Of a stretch of DNA of 64,000 nt, positions 19,112 through 30,373 are shown piece by piece. The notes beneath the pieces are model-generated. The model was not told the origin of the DNA, searched no databases, and saw nothing but the letters and a program-made list of their open reading frames with translations. Where the stretch lies: positions 22,631 to 86,630 of the forward strand of contig CACOLY010000002.1 in the NCBI GenBank assembly GCA_902628195.1, given 5' to 3'. Within the stretch, counting starts at the first letter, position 1. Every line of letters starts with the position of its first letter. Position numbers and translations under genes: made by a program. Source of the stretch: an uncultured Pelagibacteraceae bacterium (GTDB lineage: Bacteria; Pseudomonadota; Alphaproteobacteria; Pelagibacterales; Pelagibacteraceae).

Positions 19112-22100
19112 TTAGTCTATTATAGCTAAAATTTCTTTATTTCTTAATAAATTTAATGTTTTTCTATCCAAATTTCTCTTATTTTCTAACTTAAACTTAA
19201 GATTTTTATCACTATTAGTTAAATTTATATTTATTAGAGTATCACCATTTTTATTTAAATAATTAGAAATTTCTATTAATTGTTTTTCAGAGTTTATTTT
19301 AAAAGTAACTTCTTTGATAGGTTTATTTACCAAATCCATTAATGATCCTATTTTTTGAACATTTAATCTTTTAAATCTATTATTTTCATCTGTAGTTGAT
19401 TTATTAATCGTCAAAATTAAAGAATTACCTTCCTTTAAAATTTCACGGTTAAGATTCAAAATATCTGAAAAAATAAAGAGCTCAAATACACTTGATAAAT
19501 CAGTTAGTTTTAAAATAGCATACGAGTTTCCTTTAGCAGTTTTTCTTTCTTGAACTTTTAATAAAGTACCAGCAATATTTGTATTGCTTAAACTATCATT
19601 ATTATTAAATTCACTATAATCTAATATTCTATAATCATTAAAAATTTCCTTAAATTGATTTAAAGGATGGTCAGAAATAAAAAAACCTACCGACTCAAAC
19701 TCTTTAGATAATCTTTCCTCAAATTTCCAGTCATCTGAGTGGGCTATTATATTTTCATCCTCAACATTATCCTCACTAAATAAATCAATCTGATTTACTG
19801 ATTTATTCTCAAATATATTTTTTGATTTAGTTATTAAATTGGGAATTGAACTAAATAATGATTGTCGATTTTTATTTAAGTTGTCAAAAGCACCAGCTTT
19901 TACTAGTCCTTCTAATTGAAGTTTGTTAATATCTTTTGGATTTACTCTACTAATAAAATCAAAAATCGATTTAAATTTACCATTATTTATTCTTTCCTTT
20001 ACAATATTTGATATAGCTTCAAATCCCACAGCTTTAATTCCTCCTAGAGCATAGTAAAATTTATCCCCCTCTGTTTTGAAATCTGCATAACACTCATTAA
20101 TGTCAGGTCTAATAACTTCAATGTCTAGTCTTTTTAATTCTTCAAAAAATTCACTTAATTTACTTTGATTAGAAATATCCATAGTCATTGAAGCAGCTAA
20201 AAATTCTTTTGGATAATAGGTTTTAAGAAATGCAGTTTGATAAGAAATTATAGCATATGCTGCAGCATGACTTTTGTTAAATCCATATTCTGCAAATGGT
20301 TCAATTTTTAAAAAGATACCAGCTGCTATATCCTTACTAATTCCATTTTTAACTGCTCCTTCTATAAAGTTTTGTTTTTGTTTTTCTAGTTCAGCCCTTT
20401 TTTTTTTACCCATAGCTCTTCTTAAAATGTCAGCTTGCCCAGCTGTAAAGCCTGATAATTTTTGAGCTATTTGCATTACTTGTTCTTGATAAATGATTAC
20501 ACCATAGGTTGGTTTCAAAATATCCTCTAATAATGGATGAAGATAATCTGGTTTTTGTTTACCGTGTTTACAATCATTGTAGGTAGGTATATTGCTCATA
20601 GGTCCTGGTCTATAAAGCGCAACTAATGCAATTATATCTTCTATATGATTAGGTTTCATTTGTATTAAAGCTTCACGCATTCCTGCACTTTCAATTTGGA
20701 ATAATCCAACAGTTTTTCCTGACGATAATAAATCAAAAACTTTTTGATCGTCAAAATCAATATTTTCAATATCAAATTTTTTATCATTTTTTTTTACAAG
20801 TTTTTGAGTGTTATTAATAACTGTTAGAGTCTTTAATCCTAGAAAATCAAATTTAATTAGACCTGCATTTTCAGCAGAGTACATATCAAATTGAGTAGAT
20901 GGCAATAATAAATCTGTAGATGTATCTTTATATAATGGAACTACCTCAGTTAATTTTTTATCTGCAATTACTACACCAGCAGCATGAGTTGCTACGTTTC
21001 TGTTTAAACCCTCTAACTTTAATGATAAATCTGTAAGTTTTTTAACTCTTGGATCTTCATTAATAAGTTTCTGTAATCTAGGTTCACCAGCTATACATTC
21101 TACCAAACTTTGAGGTCTTGATGGATCAAAAGGTATCATTTTTGATATACTGTCAACAAAACCATACGCGAGTCCTAAAACTCTCCCAACATCTCTAATA
21201 ACCATTCTAGCTTTTAATTTTCCAAAAGTAATAATGTGAGCAACACTATCTTTGTATTTTTTTTTAAGATATTCAAAAACCAAATCTCTTTTTTCTTCAC
21301 AAAAATCAATATCAAAATCTGGCATTGATATTCTGTCAGGATTTAAAAATCTTTCAAAAATTAAGTTAAATTTTATTGGATCGACATCTGTTATTGATAA
21401 GCACCAAGCAACTAAAGACCCTGCCCCTGATCCTCTTCCTGGTCCTACAGGTATTTCATTAATTTTTGCCCATTTGATATAATCAGATACTATTAAAAAA
21501 TAACTAGAATATTTCATTTCAATAATAATATCTAGTTCATGATCTAATCTATCCTTATACCTTAAATAATCTTTATTAGAAAATAGATCTTTAGTATCAA
21601 TTTTAAAAATCTTCTCAAATTTTTCTTTCAATCCATCCAAAGACTCATTTTTTAAAACTTGATCAGCATTTCCTCCCTTTTCAGAACTAATATTTGGTAA
21701 AATAGGTTTAGAAAAAAAAGGTTTAAAAGAACATCTATAAGGAAAATTAAAATTATTTTCTAAAGCCTCAGGTAAATCATGAAACAACTCAGACATTTCA
21801 GTGTCACTTTTAAGATAATGCTGATTACTCAGTTTTAGTCTATCTTTTTCACTAATATAGGTTTTATTTTTTATACAAATTAAAGCATCATGGGCTTCAT
21901 GCATATTTTTATTAATATAAAAAACCTCATTAGTAGCAATTATAGGTATCTGAAGTTCTAATGATTTATTTAGATTAAATTTTTCAAATCCTAGTTCATT
22001 AGAATCACCATGACGCTGAATTTCTAGATAAAATCGGTCTCCAAAATTCAATTTTAATTTAGAATACAGTTCTTTTATTTCTGAAAACTTACCTTTTTCA

Positions 22101-22528
22101 AACAAGGCTCCAAATAAACCAAAAACAGTTCCTGAAAATATTGCAATATCATCATTTTTATTTAACAGTTCTTCAAAATTAACATGGGGTTCGGAGAGAT
22201 CATCATTATCTAAAAATGACATTGAAGATAATTCAATTATTCTTTTATATCCTATTTCTGACAAGGCGAATAGTGGCAACAACCCTAAAGTATTTTTGTA
22301 TTTAAAGTATATTTGAGTTCCAATTATTGGTTGAGTGCCTATTTTGGATATTTTTTCAGCAAATTCTAATGCTCCACATAAATTAGAGGTATCACAAATT
22401 CCTATGGATCTTATTCTTTTTTCTTTTGAAAAATCTTTCAGTGAGTCAATTTTAATTGCACCCTCGCAAATAGAATATTGAGTATGTATTTTTAAATGAT
22501 TGAATTTATTAATTTTAGACTCAGGCAT
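19112..22528 (-). CDS. dnaE: DNA polymerase III alpha subunit
   Basis: ORF 1138 aa; PHP domain, GPGRGSGAGSLVAWCL, PDFDIDFCEEKRD, OB-fold C-terminus. Confidence 0.97.
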   Translation of the reverse strand: MPESKINKFNHLKIHTQYSICEGAIKIDSLKDFSKEKRIRSIGICDTSNLCGALEFAEKISKIGTQPIIGTQIYFKYKNTLGLLPLFALSEIGYKRIIELSSMSFLDNDDLSEPHVNFEELLNKNDDIAIFSGTVFGLFGALFEKGKFSEIKELYSKLKLNFGDRFYLEIQRHGDSNELGFEKFNLNKSLELQIPIIATNEVFYINKNMHEAHDALICIKNKTYISEKDRLKLSNQHYLKSDTEMSELFHDLPEALENNFNFPYRCSFKPFFSKPILPNISSEKGGNADQVLKNESLDGLKEKFEKIFKIDTKDLFSNKDYLRYKDRLDHELDIIIEMKYSSYFLIVSDYIKWAKINEIPVGPGRGSGAGSLVAWCLSITDVDPIKFNLIFERFLNPDRISMPDFDIDFCEEKRDLVFEYLKKKYKDSVAHIITFGKLKARMVIRDVGRVLGLAYGFVDSISKMIPFDPSRPQSLVECIAGEPRLQKLINEDPRVKKLTDLSLKLEGLNRNVATHAAGVVIADKKLTEVVPLYKDTSTDLLLPSTQFDMYSAENAGLIKFDFLGLKTLTVINNTQKLVKKNDKKFDIENIDFDDQKVFDLLSSGKTVGLFQIESAGMREALIQMKPNHIEDIIALVALYRPGPMSNIPTYNDCKHGKQKPDYLHPLLEDILKPTYGVIIYQEQVMQIAQKLSGFTAGQADILRRAMGKKKRAELEKQKQNFIEGAVKNGISKDIAAGIFLKIEPFAEYGFNKSHAAAYAIISYQTAFLKTYYPKEFLAASMTMDISNQSKLSEFFEELKRLDIEVIRPDINECYADFKTEGDKFYYALGGIKAVGFEAISNIVKERINNGKFKSIFDFISRVNPKDINKLQLEGLVKAGAFDNLNKNRQSLFSSIPNLITKSKNIFENKSVNQIDLFSEDNVEDENIIAHSDDWKFEERLSKEFESVGFFISDHPLNQFKEIFNDYRILDYSEFNNNDSLSNTNIAGTLLKVQERKTAKGNSYAILKLTDLSSVFELFIFSDILNLNREILKEGNSLILTINKSTTDENNRFKRLNVQKIGSLMDLVNKPIKEVTFKINSEKQLIEISNYLNKNGDTLININLTNSDKNLKFKLENKRNLDRKTLNLLRNKEILAIID

Positions 22529-23198
22529 TAATGGTTTTTATATTACCATTAACTATTTCCAATAAGCAATCTGCCTTATTAGCAAAAAATCTATTATGGG
22601 TTGCAAATATAATTAACCGATCTGAATTTATTTGGCTTTTTAAAAGTTCAAAAATTTCTTTTGCAGTCTCAAAATCTAAACTGCCTGTCGGTTCATCTGC
22701 TAAAATTATTTGGGGATCATTTATCACAGCTCTTGCTATTGAAACTCTTTGTTTCTCTCCACCTGACAATTGTGAAGGATAATGATCTGATCTATTTAAT
22801 AAACCTACTTTTTTAAGCAAATTTTTTGCTTTTAATAAAGAAATCCTTTTGTTGTTTCCACCGGCAAGACTTGCTAAATAAATATTTTCTAATGAGGTAA
22901 AGTCAGGTAACAAGTTATCTTGTTGATATACAATGCCTATTTTATTAGCTCTTAAAATATCATTATCGTTTGATTTACTATAATTGATTAAATTGTTTTC
23001 AAATTTAATTGTTCCTGAGTTTGGCCTATCAATTAAAGAAAGTAGATTTAATAAAGTGGATTTACCAGATCCAGAGGGACCCATTAAAGAATAAATCTTA
23101 CCTTTCTTAAAATTGTAAGAAATTTTTTTCAAAACACTTATCTTTTTTGATCCTTCAAATGATTTATTTAAATTTGTTAATTGGATAAGATTATTCAT
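22521..23198 (-). CDS. lolD: Lipoprotein-releasing ABC transporter ATPase
   Basis: ORF; GPSGSGKSTLLNLL, LSGGEKQRVSIARA, DEPTGSLD; next to lolC. Confidence 0.94.
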   Translation of the reverse strand: MNNLIQLTNLNKSFEGSKKISVLKKISYNFKKGKIYSLMGPSGSGKSTLLNLLSLIDRPNSGTIKFENNLINYSKSNDNDILRANKIGIVYQQDNLLPDFTSLENIYLASLAGGNNKRISLLKAKNLLKKVGLLNRSDHYPSQLSGGEKQRVSIARAVINDPQIILADEPTGSLDFETAKEIFELLKSQINSDRLIIFATHNRFFANKADCLLEIVNGNIKTINA

Positions 23199-24426
23199 AT
23201 TTTAAAGCCTTTACAGGATCTAGTTTAGCGGCTCTTAATGCTGGAAAAATTGATACCAAAATTGTAATTGATATTGAACATAAAGAAATTAAAAAAATTG
23301 ATGATGGATTTATTTCTGAGGGCATTGAACTTAAAAAATATATTTCCTCTGGAAACAATCTTATATTAAAAACATCACTTAAAAATTGTCTTAAATTTTC
23401 AACATACATCGAAAAAGTAACACCTAAAATAATTCCAAAAATTGTTGCAGAAGTTCCGATTATAACACCAATCAAGAAAAAAATTTTTACAATAGATTTA
23501 TTAAGAACACCTATTGATTTGAGTATCGCAATTTCACGAATTTTATTTTTAACCAAAATTGTAAGACCAGAGATAATATTAAATGCAGCAACAATTATTA
23601 TTAATGATAAAATAATAAACATAACATTTCTCTCGACTTTTAAAGCAGAAAATAAAGAACTGTTCATATCTGACCAACTATAAATAAATTCATCTGGGAA
23701 AACTTTTTGAACAATTTTCTTTTGTTTTTCAATATTTTGAGGGTTTTTTAAATAAATTTCTAAATTTCTATCTGAATTTTTTAAGTTAGAAAATTCCTCT
23801 AATGTATCCAAGTTCATAAAAACTATATTGCTATCAAAATCAACTAGTCCACTTTCAAAAAGAGATGCAATTTTAAATACTTTTTGTTTAGGTAAACTCC
23901 CAATTATTGTATCTATTCCTGACGATGACATTAAGGAAATATTATCTCCTATTTTTACATCAAGAATAAAACTTAATTCTTTACCTATTGAAATATTATT
24001 GTTTTTTAAGTTTTTTTTATTACCTAAAAAATTCTTATTATTAATTATAGATAGTTTTGAAAAATCATTGCTTTTATAACCTCTTAAAATTATTCCTTTT
24101 GAGTTATTACTATTAATAACTATAGCCTCAGATGTATTACTAGAAATTAAATTTTTACTTACTAAATCTAATTCAGGGCTGTTTAATCTATCAGGATTGA
24201 TATATTTACTTTCATAGGGTTTAACTGTGATATGAGGATTAAAACCTATAATCTTATTAATTAATTCAGTTCTAAAACCATTCATTACCGACATAACAAT
24301 TATCAGTACAGCTACTCCAAGAGAAATTCCAATGAATGAAAAAATAGAAATTACATTAAGGAAGCCATCTTTTTTTCTAGCTTTTAAAAATCTAAATGTA
24401 ATTTCTTTTTCAAGTTGAGAAATCAA
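23191..24426 (-). CDS. lolC: Lipoprotein-releasing ABC transporter permease LolC/LolE
   Basis: ORF; ISIFSFIGISLGVAVLIIVMSVMNGFR, C-terminal FtsX-type domain AALRAAKLDPVKALKYE. Confidence 0.93.
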   Translation of the reverse strand: MISQLEKEITFRFLKARKKDGFLNVISIFSFIGISLGVAVLIIVMSVMNGFRTELINKIIGFNPHITVKPYESKYINPDRLNSPELDLVSKNLISSNTSEAIVINSNNSKGIILRGYKSNDFSKLSIINNKNFLGNKKNLKNNNISIGKELSFILDVKIGDNISLMSSSGIDTIIGSLPKQKVFKIASLFESGLVDFDSNIVFMNLDTLEEFSNLKNSDRNLEIYLKNPQNIEKQKKIVQKVFPDEFIYSWSDMNSSLFSALKVERNVMFIILSLIIIVAAFNIISGLTILVKNKIREIAILKSIGVLNKSIVKIFFLIGVIIGTSATIFGIILGVTFSMYVENLRQFLSDVFNIRLFPEEIYFLSSMPSEINPSSIFLISLCSISITILVSIFPALRAAKLDPVKALKYE

Positions 24427-25757
24427 TTTTTTACTTTTTGTTCAATTATTATTTTGATGATATCTTTCAATTTAAGTTTTTGAGAGTCTTTTCCAGTTTC
24501 TTTAAACTCTAATAAATCACCATCAGTTTGTTTACCAATTATTATCTGGTATGGTGCACCAATTAAATTCATTTTTTTTATTTTTGAAGAAAAATTCTCG
24601 TCAGTGTCATCTATTATTGCTTCAATATTATTTTTTTCTAATTCCAAATAAATATTATTTGCTTTATCAAGAGCTGTATTGTCATTTTTATTTATCATAG
24701 GAATTATTGATAAGTCGTATGGTGCAATAGAAATTGGCCATTTCATGACCTCATTTTTTTCGTCATATTTAGCCTCAATTATTGCCCCAACTAATCTTGA
24801 TACTCCAATTCCATATGATCCCATTTTAACAAAATCTTTTTTTCCACCTGGTAAGTCAACAGATGCACCCATGGGTTTTGAATATTTGTCTCCAAAATAA
24901 AAGATATGACCCACCTCAATACCTTTTGTGGTCAATCTATTTTCATTTGAAACTTTTTTTTCAAATTCTTCTTTATTGAACTTTTCATCTGTAACAGAAT
25001 AATATCGCTCAAATTTTTTTCTCATATCGTCTAAAGATTTTTTTTCTAATTTTGTATCTTTAGTATCTACTTCAAAAATTCTTTTATCTGTAAATATTTT
25101 GCTCTCCCCAGTCTCAGCTAAAATTATAAACTCATGTGAAAGATTTCCACCAATAGGTCCTGTTTCAGCTGCCATAGGAATTGCTTTAAGATCTAATCTT
25201 TTAAAAGTTTTTAAATACGACAAAAAAAATTTATTATATGAAAAAAAGGCCTCTTCATCATTAATATCAAAAGAATATGCATCTTTCATATAGAATTCTC
25301 TACATCTCATTATTCCAAATCTTGGTCTAATCTCATCTCTAAATTTCCACTGAATGTGATACAAAAGTTGTGGTAAAGATTTATAAGATTTTATTGATGA
25401 TCTAAATATATCCGTCACTAATTCTTCATTGGTTGGTCCATATAAGATTTCTCTATTCTGGCGATCTTTAATTCTAAGCATCTCTTCTCCATAATCTTCA
25501 TATCTTCCACTTTCTTTCCAAATTTCTGAAGATTGGATTGTTGGCATCAGTATTTCTTGAACTCCAATTCTATTTTGCTCTTCTCTGACTATTTTTTCTA
25601 TTTTTTTCATCACTTTAAAACCAAGAGGTAACCATGAATAAATTCCAGCTGACGATTGCTTAATCATACCAACTCTCAACATAAGTTGATGAGATTTAAT
25701 TTTTGCTTCGGATGGATTATTTTTTAAAATTGGAATAAATGATTTGGATATATGCAT
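24423..25757 (-). CDS. proS: Prolyl-tRNA synthetase (short alphaproteobacterial form)
   Basis: ORF; SAGIYSWLPLGFKVMKKIEKIVREE, MRCREFYMKDAYSFD. Confidence 0.96.
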   Translation of the reverse strand: MHISKSFIPILKNNPSEAKIKSHQLMLRVGMIKQSSAGIYSWLPLGFKVMKKIEKIVREEQNRIGVQEILMPTIQSSEIWKESGRYEDYGEEMLRIKDRQNREILYGPTNEELVTDIFRSSIKSYKSLPQLLYHIQWKFRDEIRPRFGIMRCREFYMKDAYSFDINDEEAFFSYNKFFLSYLKTFKRLDLKAIPMAAETGPIGGNLSHEFIILAETGESKIFTDKRIFEVDTKDTKLEKKSLDDMRKKFERYYSVTDEKFNKEEFEKKVSNENRLTTKGIEVGHIFYFGDKYSKPMGASVDLPGGKKDFVKMGSYGIGVSRLVGAIIEAKYDEKNEVMKWPISIAPYDLSIIPMINKNDNTALDKANNIYLELEKNNIEAIIDDTDENFSSKIKKMNLIGAPYQIIIGKQTDGDLLEFKETGKDSQKLKLKDIIKIIIEQKVKN

Positions 25758-25758
25758 G

Positions 25759-26004
25759 TTAACTGATTATATTTCTTAAGTTCAAATATTCAAACTTCAT
25801 TAATATATAAATTATGATAAATAAAATAGTTGTAATTCCAGTACAATAGATGAATTTCTTTAACATTTTGGGATTTTCAGGCGATCCTGGATCTTCGCCT
25901 TCTACTTTTATTGTTTTAACTCTGTTTACGTCAATTGGTAAAATTGCAAAGAAAATAATCCACCAAATAATTATATAGATTATTGCTAATCCTGTTATGC
26001 TCAT
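25759..26004 (-). CDS. DUF1467 family small membrane protein
   Basis: ORF 81 aa; two TM segments; GEDPGSPENPKMLKKF; conserved slot between rnj and proS. Confidence 0.85.
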   Translation of the reverse strand: MSITGLAIIYIIIWWIIFFAILPIDVNRVKTIKVEGEDPGSPENPKMLKKFIYCTGITTILFIIIYILMKFEYLNLRNIIS

Positions 26005-27662
26005 TATATTTTAACTAAATTTATATTTGTAAAAGGTTTTTTACCTATTTTGTCTCTAGTAAATTTCCTACAAGCAATTTTTAAAGCATCTATTAAATTG
26101 TGTTCTTGCCTTTTATTACCCAATTTAAATGTTTTTGTTGTTTTTTCTATCTCTTCCTCTAACCCAAAAATATATTCATCTGTTTCATAAATTGGTAATC
26201 CTTTAAATGATATTATAGGATTGTTATGAATATTTCCTTTTGGTGTAATTAAAATTGTAATATCTAAATAACCATTTGCTCCCAAATTTCTTCTATCTCT
26301 TATCGATTGGGAGTTTTCCTCTACACTTACAATCCCATCTAAATATAATTTGCCACTAGGTGCTTTGTCATAAACTTCTGGTTTCTCTCCTGGAAATAAC
26401 TTAACTACATCTCCATTTTCTACTTGAACTGGATACGGAACCTGCATTTCTTTAGCAAAATTTATATGTTCAATCATATGTCTGTGTTCACCATGTACTG
26501 GAATAACACATTTTGGTTTGACCCATTGATACATATCTTTCAAATCTTCTCGATTTGGATGACCAGAAACATGAATAAACTCAGTTTCTTCAGAAATTAC
26601 TTCGACACCATCTTTCACTAATTGATTGTGTAATTTATATAATTTTTTTTCATTACCTGGGATTATCTTTGAGGAAAAAATTACTGTATCTTCCTTCTCA
26701 ATAAAGACATCAGGGTGAGTATGATTAGCAATTCTCATCATAGCACCCATGGGTTCACCTTGACTACCTGTACACAAATAAACAATTTTTTCTCTAGAAA
26801 AATTTTTTGCATCCCTTGGATCGATAGGTTCAATTGTATCTTTTAAATACCCACATTGTCTTGCTGCTTTATAAATTCTATGCATCGATCTTCCAACTAA
26901 AGAAATTTGTCTTCCAGCTTTTTCTGCGCAATAAAAAACTGTTTCCATCCTTGCTACATTAGATGCAAATGACGTTACAATAATTCTTTTTTTTAAACGA
27001 TCCATTATGTTAAATAAATTTTTTCTTACATCTAATTCTGAACCTGATCTACCGGCACTAAAAACATTGGTAGAGTCACAGATCATTGCTAAAACACCCT
27101 CGTTACCAATCTCTTTCAACCTTTTTGAGTTAATTTCATCACCTATTAATGGATTAGGGTCGACTTTCCAATCACCTGTATGTAAAATAACTCCTCCAGG
27201 TGTCTTAATTCTTAGACCGTTAGGTTCTAGTATTGAATGAGTTAATGTAATAAATTCAACATCGAATGCTTCAAGCGAAATTTTTCCATTTAATTCAACT
27301 ATTTTTAAATCTTTTGTAATATCAATATTTTTTTCTTTAAATTTTTCCTTTATTAATACTGCTGTAAATGGTGTAGCGTAAATTTTACAATTCAATTTTG
27401 GCCATAAATGTGCGATTGCTCCAATATGATCTTCATGAGCGTGAGTCAAAACAATTCCAAGTAAATTTTCTTTTCTCTCAACTATAAATCCTGGATCAGG
27501 ATAAATAAGATCGATGCCTGGAACAGTGTCATCAGCAAAAGTAACACCAATATCAACCATTATCCATTTATGATCTCCTGGAAAACCAAAACCAAAAAGA
27601 TTCATATTCATTCCTATTTCGCCTGATCCACCGAGTGGACAAAAAAGTAATTCTTCTTTCAT
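26004..27662 (-). CDS. rnj: Ribonuclease J
   Basis: ORF; metallo-beta-lactamase THAHEDHIGA and beta-CASP domain, SGHPNREDL, PVHGEHRH. Confidence 0.94.
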   Translation of the reverse strand: MKEELLFCPLGGSGEIGMNMNLFGFGFPGDHKWIMVDIGVTFADDTVPGIDLIYPDPGFIVERKENLLGIVLTHAHEDHIGAIAHLWPKLNCKIYATPFTAVLIKEKFKEKNIDITKDLKIVELNGKISLEAFDVEFITLTHSILEPNGLRIKTPGGVILHTGDWKVDPNPLIGDEINSKRLKEIGNEGVLAMICDSTNVFSAGRSGSELDVRKNLFNIMDRLKKRIIVTSFASNVARMETVFYCAEKAGRQISLVGRSMHRIYKAARQCGYLKDTIEPIDPRDAKNFSREKIVYLCTGSQGEPMGAMMRIANHTHPDVFIEKEDTVIFSSKIIPGNEKKLYKLHNQLVKDGVEVISEETEFIHVSGHPNREDLKDMYQWVKPKCVIPVHGEHRHMIEHINFAKEMQVPYPVQVENGDVVKLFPGEKPEVYDKAPSGKLYLDGIVSVEENSQSIRDRRNLGANGYLDITILITPKGNIHNNPIISFKGLPIYETDEYIFGLEEEIEKTTKTFKLGNKRQEHNLIDALKIACRKFTRDKIGKKPFTNINLVKI

Positions 27663-28408
27663 TATTTTAATAGTTCAGAAATTTTTATTAAACCTTTTAA
27701 CGTTATATCTTTATCGTGCTTAACTTTTGATCTTATTGAATTCTTAAATAAATCAGAAAAACCACCTGTAAAAACTAATTTAAAAGATTTCTTAGTTTCC
27801 TTCTTAATCAAATTAATCATATTGTCAATTAAACCAGCATAACCCCAAAAAAAGCCTGAACGAACAGCACTTAATGTGTCAATACCGATAACTTTTTTAA
27901 TTTTTTTTAAATTTATCTCAGGAATTAAGGATGCTTTATCAGACAAAGAGCTTAGTGAAATTTTGACACCTGGAGCAATCACACCACCTTTATACGTCTT
28001 TTTTATCACAACATCGAATGTTGTTGCAGTTCCAAAATCTAAAATTATAAAATTATCCCTATTATTAATTAAACTTATTGCATTCGTTAATCGATCAGAT
28101 CCAACTTGCTTGAAATTTACATTAATTTTTATTAATGATCTTAAGTTTAAATCTTTAATTTCAAAACATTTTATTAAAGTTTTTTTTTTAAAATATTTTT
28201 TTATCAAGAGAAATTTCTTTGGAACAACGCTACAAAATAAAATTTTTTCTATTTTATTAAAATATTTTTCAATTTTTTTTAATCTAATATTTAAGATTTT
28301 GTTATTAATGTCTTTTGATAAAAAATTAATCCTTTTAAAAACTTTGCCATTTGGATAAGTCAAAAAAATTTTTGTTTCAGAATTTCCAATATCACCTAAA
28401 ATATACAT
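27662..28408 (-). CDS. coaX: Type III pantothenate kinase
   Basis: ORF; DIGNSETK, GSDRLTNAI, DFGTATTFDVV, GGVIAPG. Confidence 0.94.
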   Translation of the reverse strand: MYILGDIGNSETKIFLTYPNGKVFKRINFLSKDINNKILNIRLKKIEKYFNKIEKILFCSVVPKKFLLIKKYFKKKTLIKCFEIKDLNLRSLIKINVNFKQVGSDRLTNAISLINNRDNFIILDFGTATTFDVVIKKTYKGGVIAPGVKISLSSLSDKASLIPEINLKKIKKVIGIDTLSAVRSGFFWGYAGLIDNMINLIKKETKKSFKLVFTGGFSDLFKNSIRSKVKHDKDITLKGLIKISELLK

Positions 28409-28418
28409 AAATTATACT

Positions 28419-28958
28419 TTATTTAATTTCATAAAATTTGGACAGTTTATTTTCAAAAATAATTTTCAGATTATTTTCTAAATTTTTTTTTGACAATTTT
28501 TTATTTATCAAATAGTTAAGATTAGTTGTAGGATAACCTTTTATATTAGGACTTTTAGTTAAATTTACACCAATTCCAACAATTAAATATTTTACGCCTA
28601 ATTTATCAACAGTTTCTTGCAAAATTCCACTGATCTTTTTTTTTTTAATGAGTAAATCGTTAGGTTTTTTATAAGTAATTTTTTTCTTATAATAAATTGA
28701 TATTAATTTTTTTACGAGTAAGCAATTAAGTGTTGTTAATTGCTTAATAGATAAATCTATATTTTTTAAGCAATAAAAAAAACTTACAAATAGATTGCCT
28801 TTGTATGAAATCCATTTCTTACCATATTGGCCTCTACCTTTATATTGTGAGTCAGCTATAATCATCCCATTTTTAATATTTGTTTTTTTTATTATTCTTA
28901 ATGCTGTATCATTAGTGCTCTTAACTTTTTTAAACTTAAATATTTTAAATTTCATCAA
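28419..28958 (-). CDS. birA: Biotin-[acetyl-CoA-carboxylase] ligase
   Basis: ORF; KSTNDTA, GRGQYGKKWISYKGNLF, KPNDLLI, KISGILQE, GIGVNL; no N-terminal HTH. Confidence 0.93.
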   Translation of the reverse strand: MMKFKIFKFKKVKSTNDTALRIIKKTNIKNGMIIADSQYKGRGQYGKKWISYKGNLFVSFFYCLKNIDLSIKQLTTLNCLLVKKLISIYYKKKITYKKPNDLLIKKKKISGILQETVDKLGVKYLIVGIGVNLTKSPNIKGYPTTNLNYLINKKLSKKNLENNLKIIFENKLSKFYEIK

Positions 28959-30373
28959 ATTATATTGATATTAGAAACAGCTTCTACTAGCTGACTTGGG
29001 AATATAAAATATAATAAAATGATCAGAGTTGAAAATGTTAAAGAAAACTTTAACCATAGACTGTGATCTTTGTCATAACTTTCTTTTTCTTTATCAAAAT
29101 ACATAATCTTGATGATTCGCAAATAATAAAAGGCTGCAACGACTGTTGCTAAGAGACCAACAATGGCTAAAAAATACATCGATTGTTCTATAACAGACTT
29201 AAATATATAAAATTTAGCAAAAAAACCTGCAAGTGGTGGAATTCCTGCTAAAGAAAATAAAATAATAAGTAGGGAAAGTGATAACATAGGATGATTTTTT
29301 GATAATCCTGATAAATCATCTATTTGCTCATAATAAACATTATTTCTTTTCATCATAAGTAAGCATGAAAAAAATCCTAAATTCATGATTATGTAAATAA
29401 TTATATATATTACTGAACTTTGAATACCATCATTTGATCCTGTTGCTAAGCCAGCTAAAGCATAACCAACGTGACTAATTGAACTGTAAGCAATTAGTCT
29501 TTTTAAATTTTTTTGTCCTATGGCAGCAATAGCTCCAAAAAGCATTGATGCAATCGACAAAAATACAAGAATCATTTGCCATTGTTCAATTAAATCAAAA
29601 AAAGGAACAAATAAAAATCTAATAAAAACTGTTAAAGCTGCTATTTTTGGAACAATAGTAAAAAATAATGTTACAGATGTAGGTGAACCTTCATAAACAT
29701 CGGGAGCCCACATATGAAAGGGTACTGCTGATATTTTAAATGCTAATCCTACTAAAACAAAAACTATCCCAAAAGTTATAGCATATTCATTTGCATTAAA
29801 TTGATTGGCAATTACATTAAAATTTGTTGAACCAGTAAAACCATAAATTAATGAACATCCATATAATAATAATCCTGATGACAATGCACTTAAAACAAAA
29901 TATTTTAGTCCTGCCTCAGATGATTTCAATTTATCTCTATCAAATGTTGCGAGAACATATAAAGCAAGTGATTGCAGTTCTAATCCCATGTAAAACACAA
30001 TTAAATCATTTGAACTAATCATTATCATCATTCCTAATACAGAGCTCAAAATTAAAATTGGATATTCAATTTTAAAAATTTTAAAAATTCTTAAATAATT
30101 TGGTGAAATCAATAAAACTACAAAAGCTGCTAGCAAAGTAACTATTTTCATGAATGATGATAAATAGTCTATGATAACGCTTTCATTAAATAGTGTTATT
30201 TGTTTAACGCTTAGAGTTTCATTAAATGTTATTACAGCAGTTATTAATAAAATTAACAATGAAAGGTTTTGAATAATTTTTGAGCTATTTTTTTTAAATA
30301 CTCCCAAAATAAGTAAAAACATTATTGATAATGAGATAAAAATTTCTGGAAAAACTAATTCAATATTACTCAT
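28955..30373 (-). CDS. nuoN: NADH dehydrogenase subunit N
   Basis: ORF; multi-TM antiporter-like subunit, last in nuo order. Confidence 0.95.
   Translation of the reverse strand: MSNIELVFPEIFISLSIMFLLILGVFKKNSSKIIQNLSLLILLITAVITFNETLSVKQITLFNESVIIDYLSSFMKIVTLLAAFVVLLISPNYLRIFKIFKIEYPILILSSVLGMMIMISSNDLIVFYMGLELQSLALYVLATFDRDKLKSSEAGLKYFVLSALSSGLLLYGCSLIYGFTGSTNFNVIANQFNANEYAITFGIVFVLVGLAFKISAVPFHMWAPDVYEGSPTSVTLFFTIVPKIAALTVFIRFLFVPFFDLIEQWQMILVFLSIASMLFGAIAAIGQKNLKRLIAYSSISHVGYALAGLATGSNDGIQSSVIYIIIYIIMNLGFFSCLLMMKRNNVYYEQIDDLSGLSKNHPMLSLSLLIILFSLAGIPPLAGFFAKFYIFKSVIEQSMYFLAIVGLLATVVAAFYYLRIIKIMYFDKEKESYDKDHSLWLKFSLTFSTLIILLYFIFPSQLVEAVSNINII

Noticed and set aside
27876-28358. 160-aa plus-strand ORF
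   Set aside because: Wholly antisense to coaX, which has clear family motifs; low-complexity Phe/Lys/Ile translation typical of AT-rich antisense frames.
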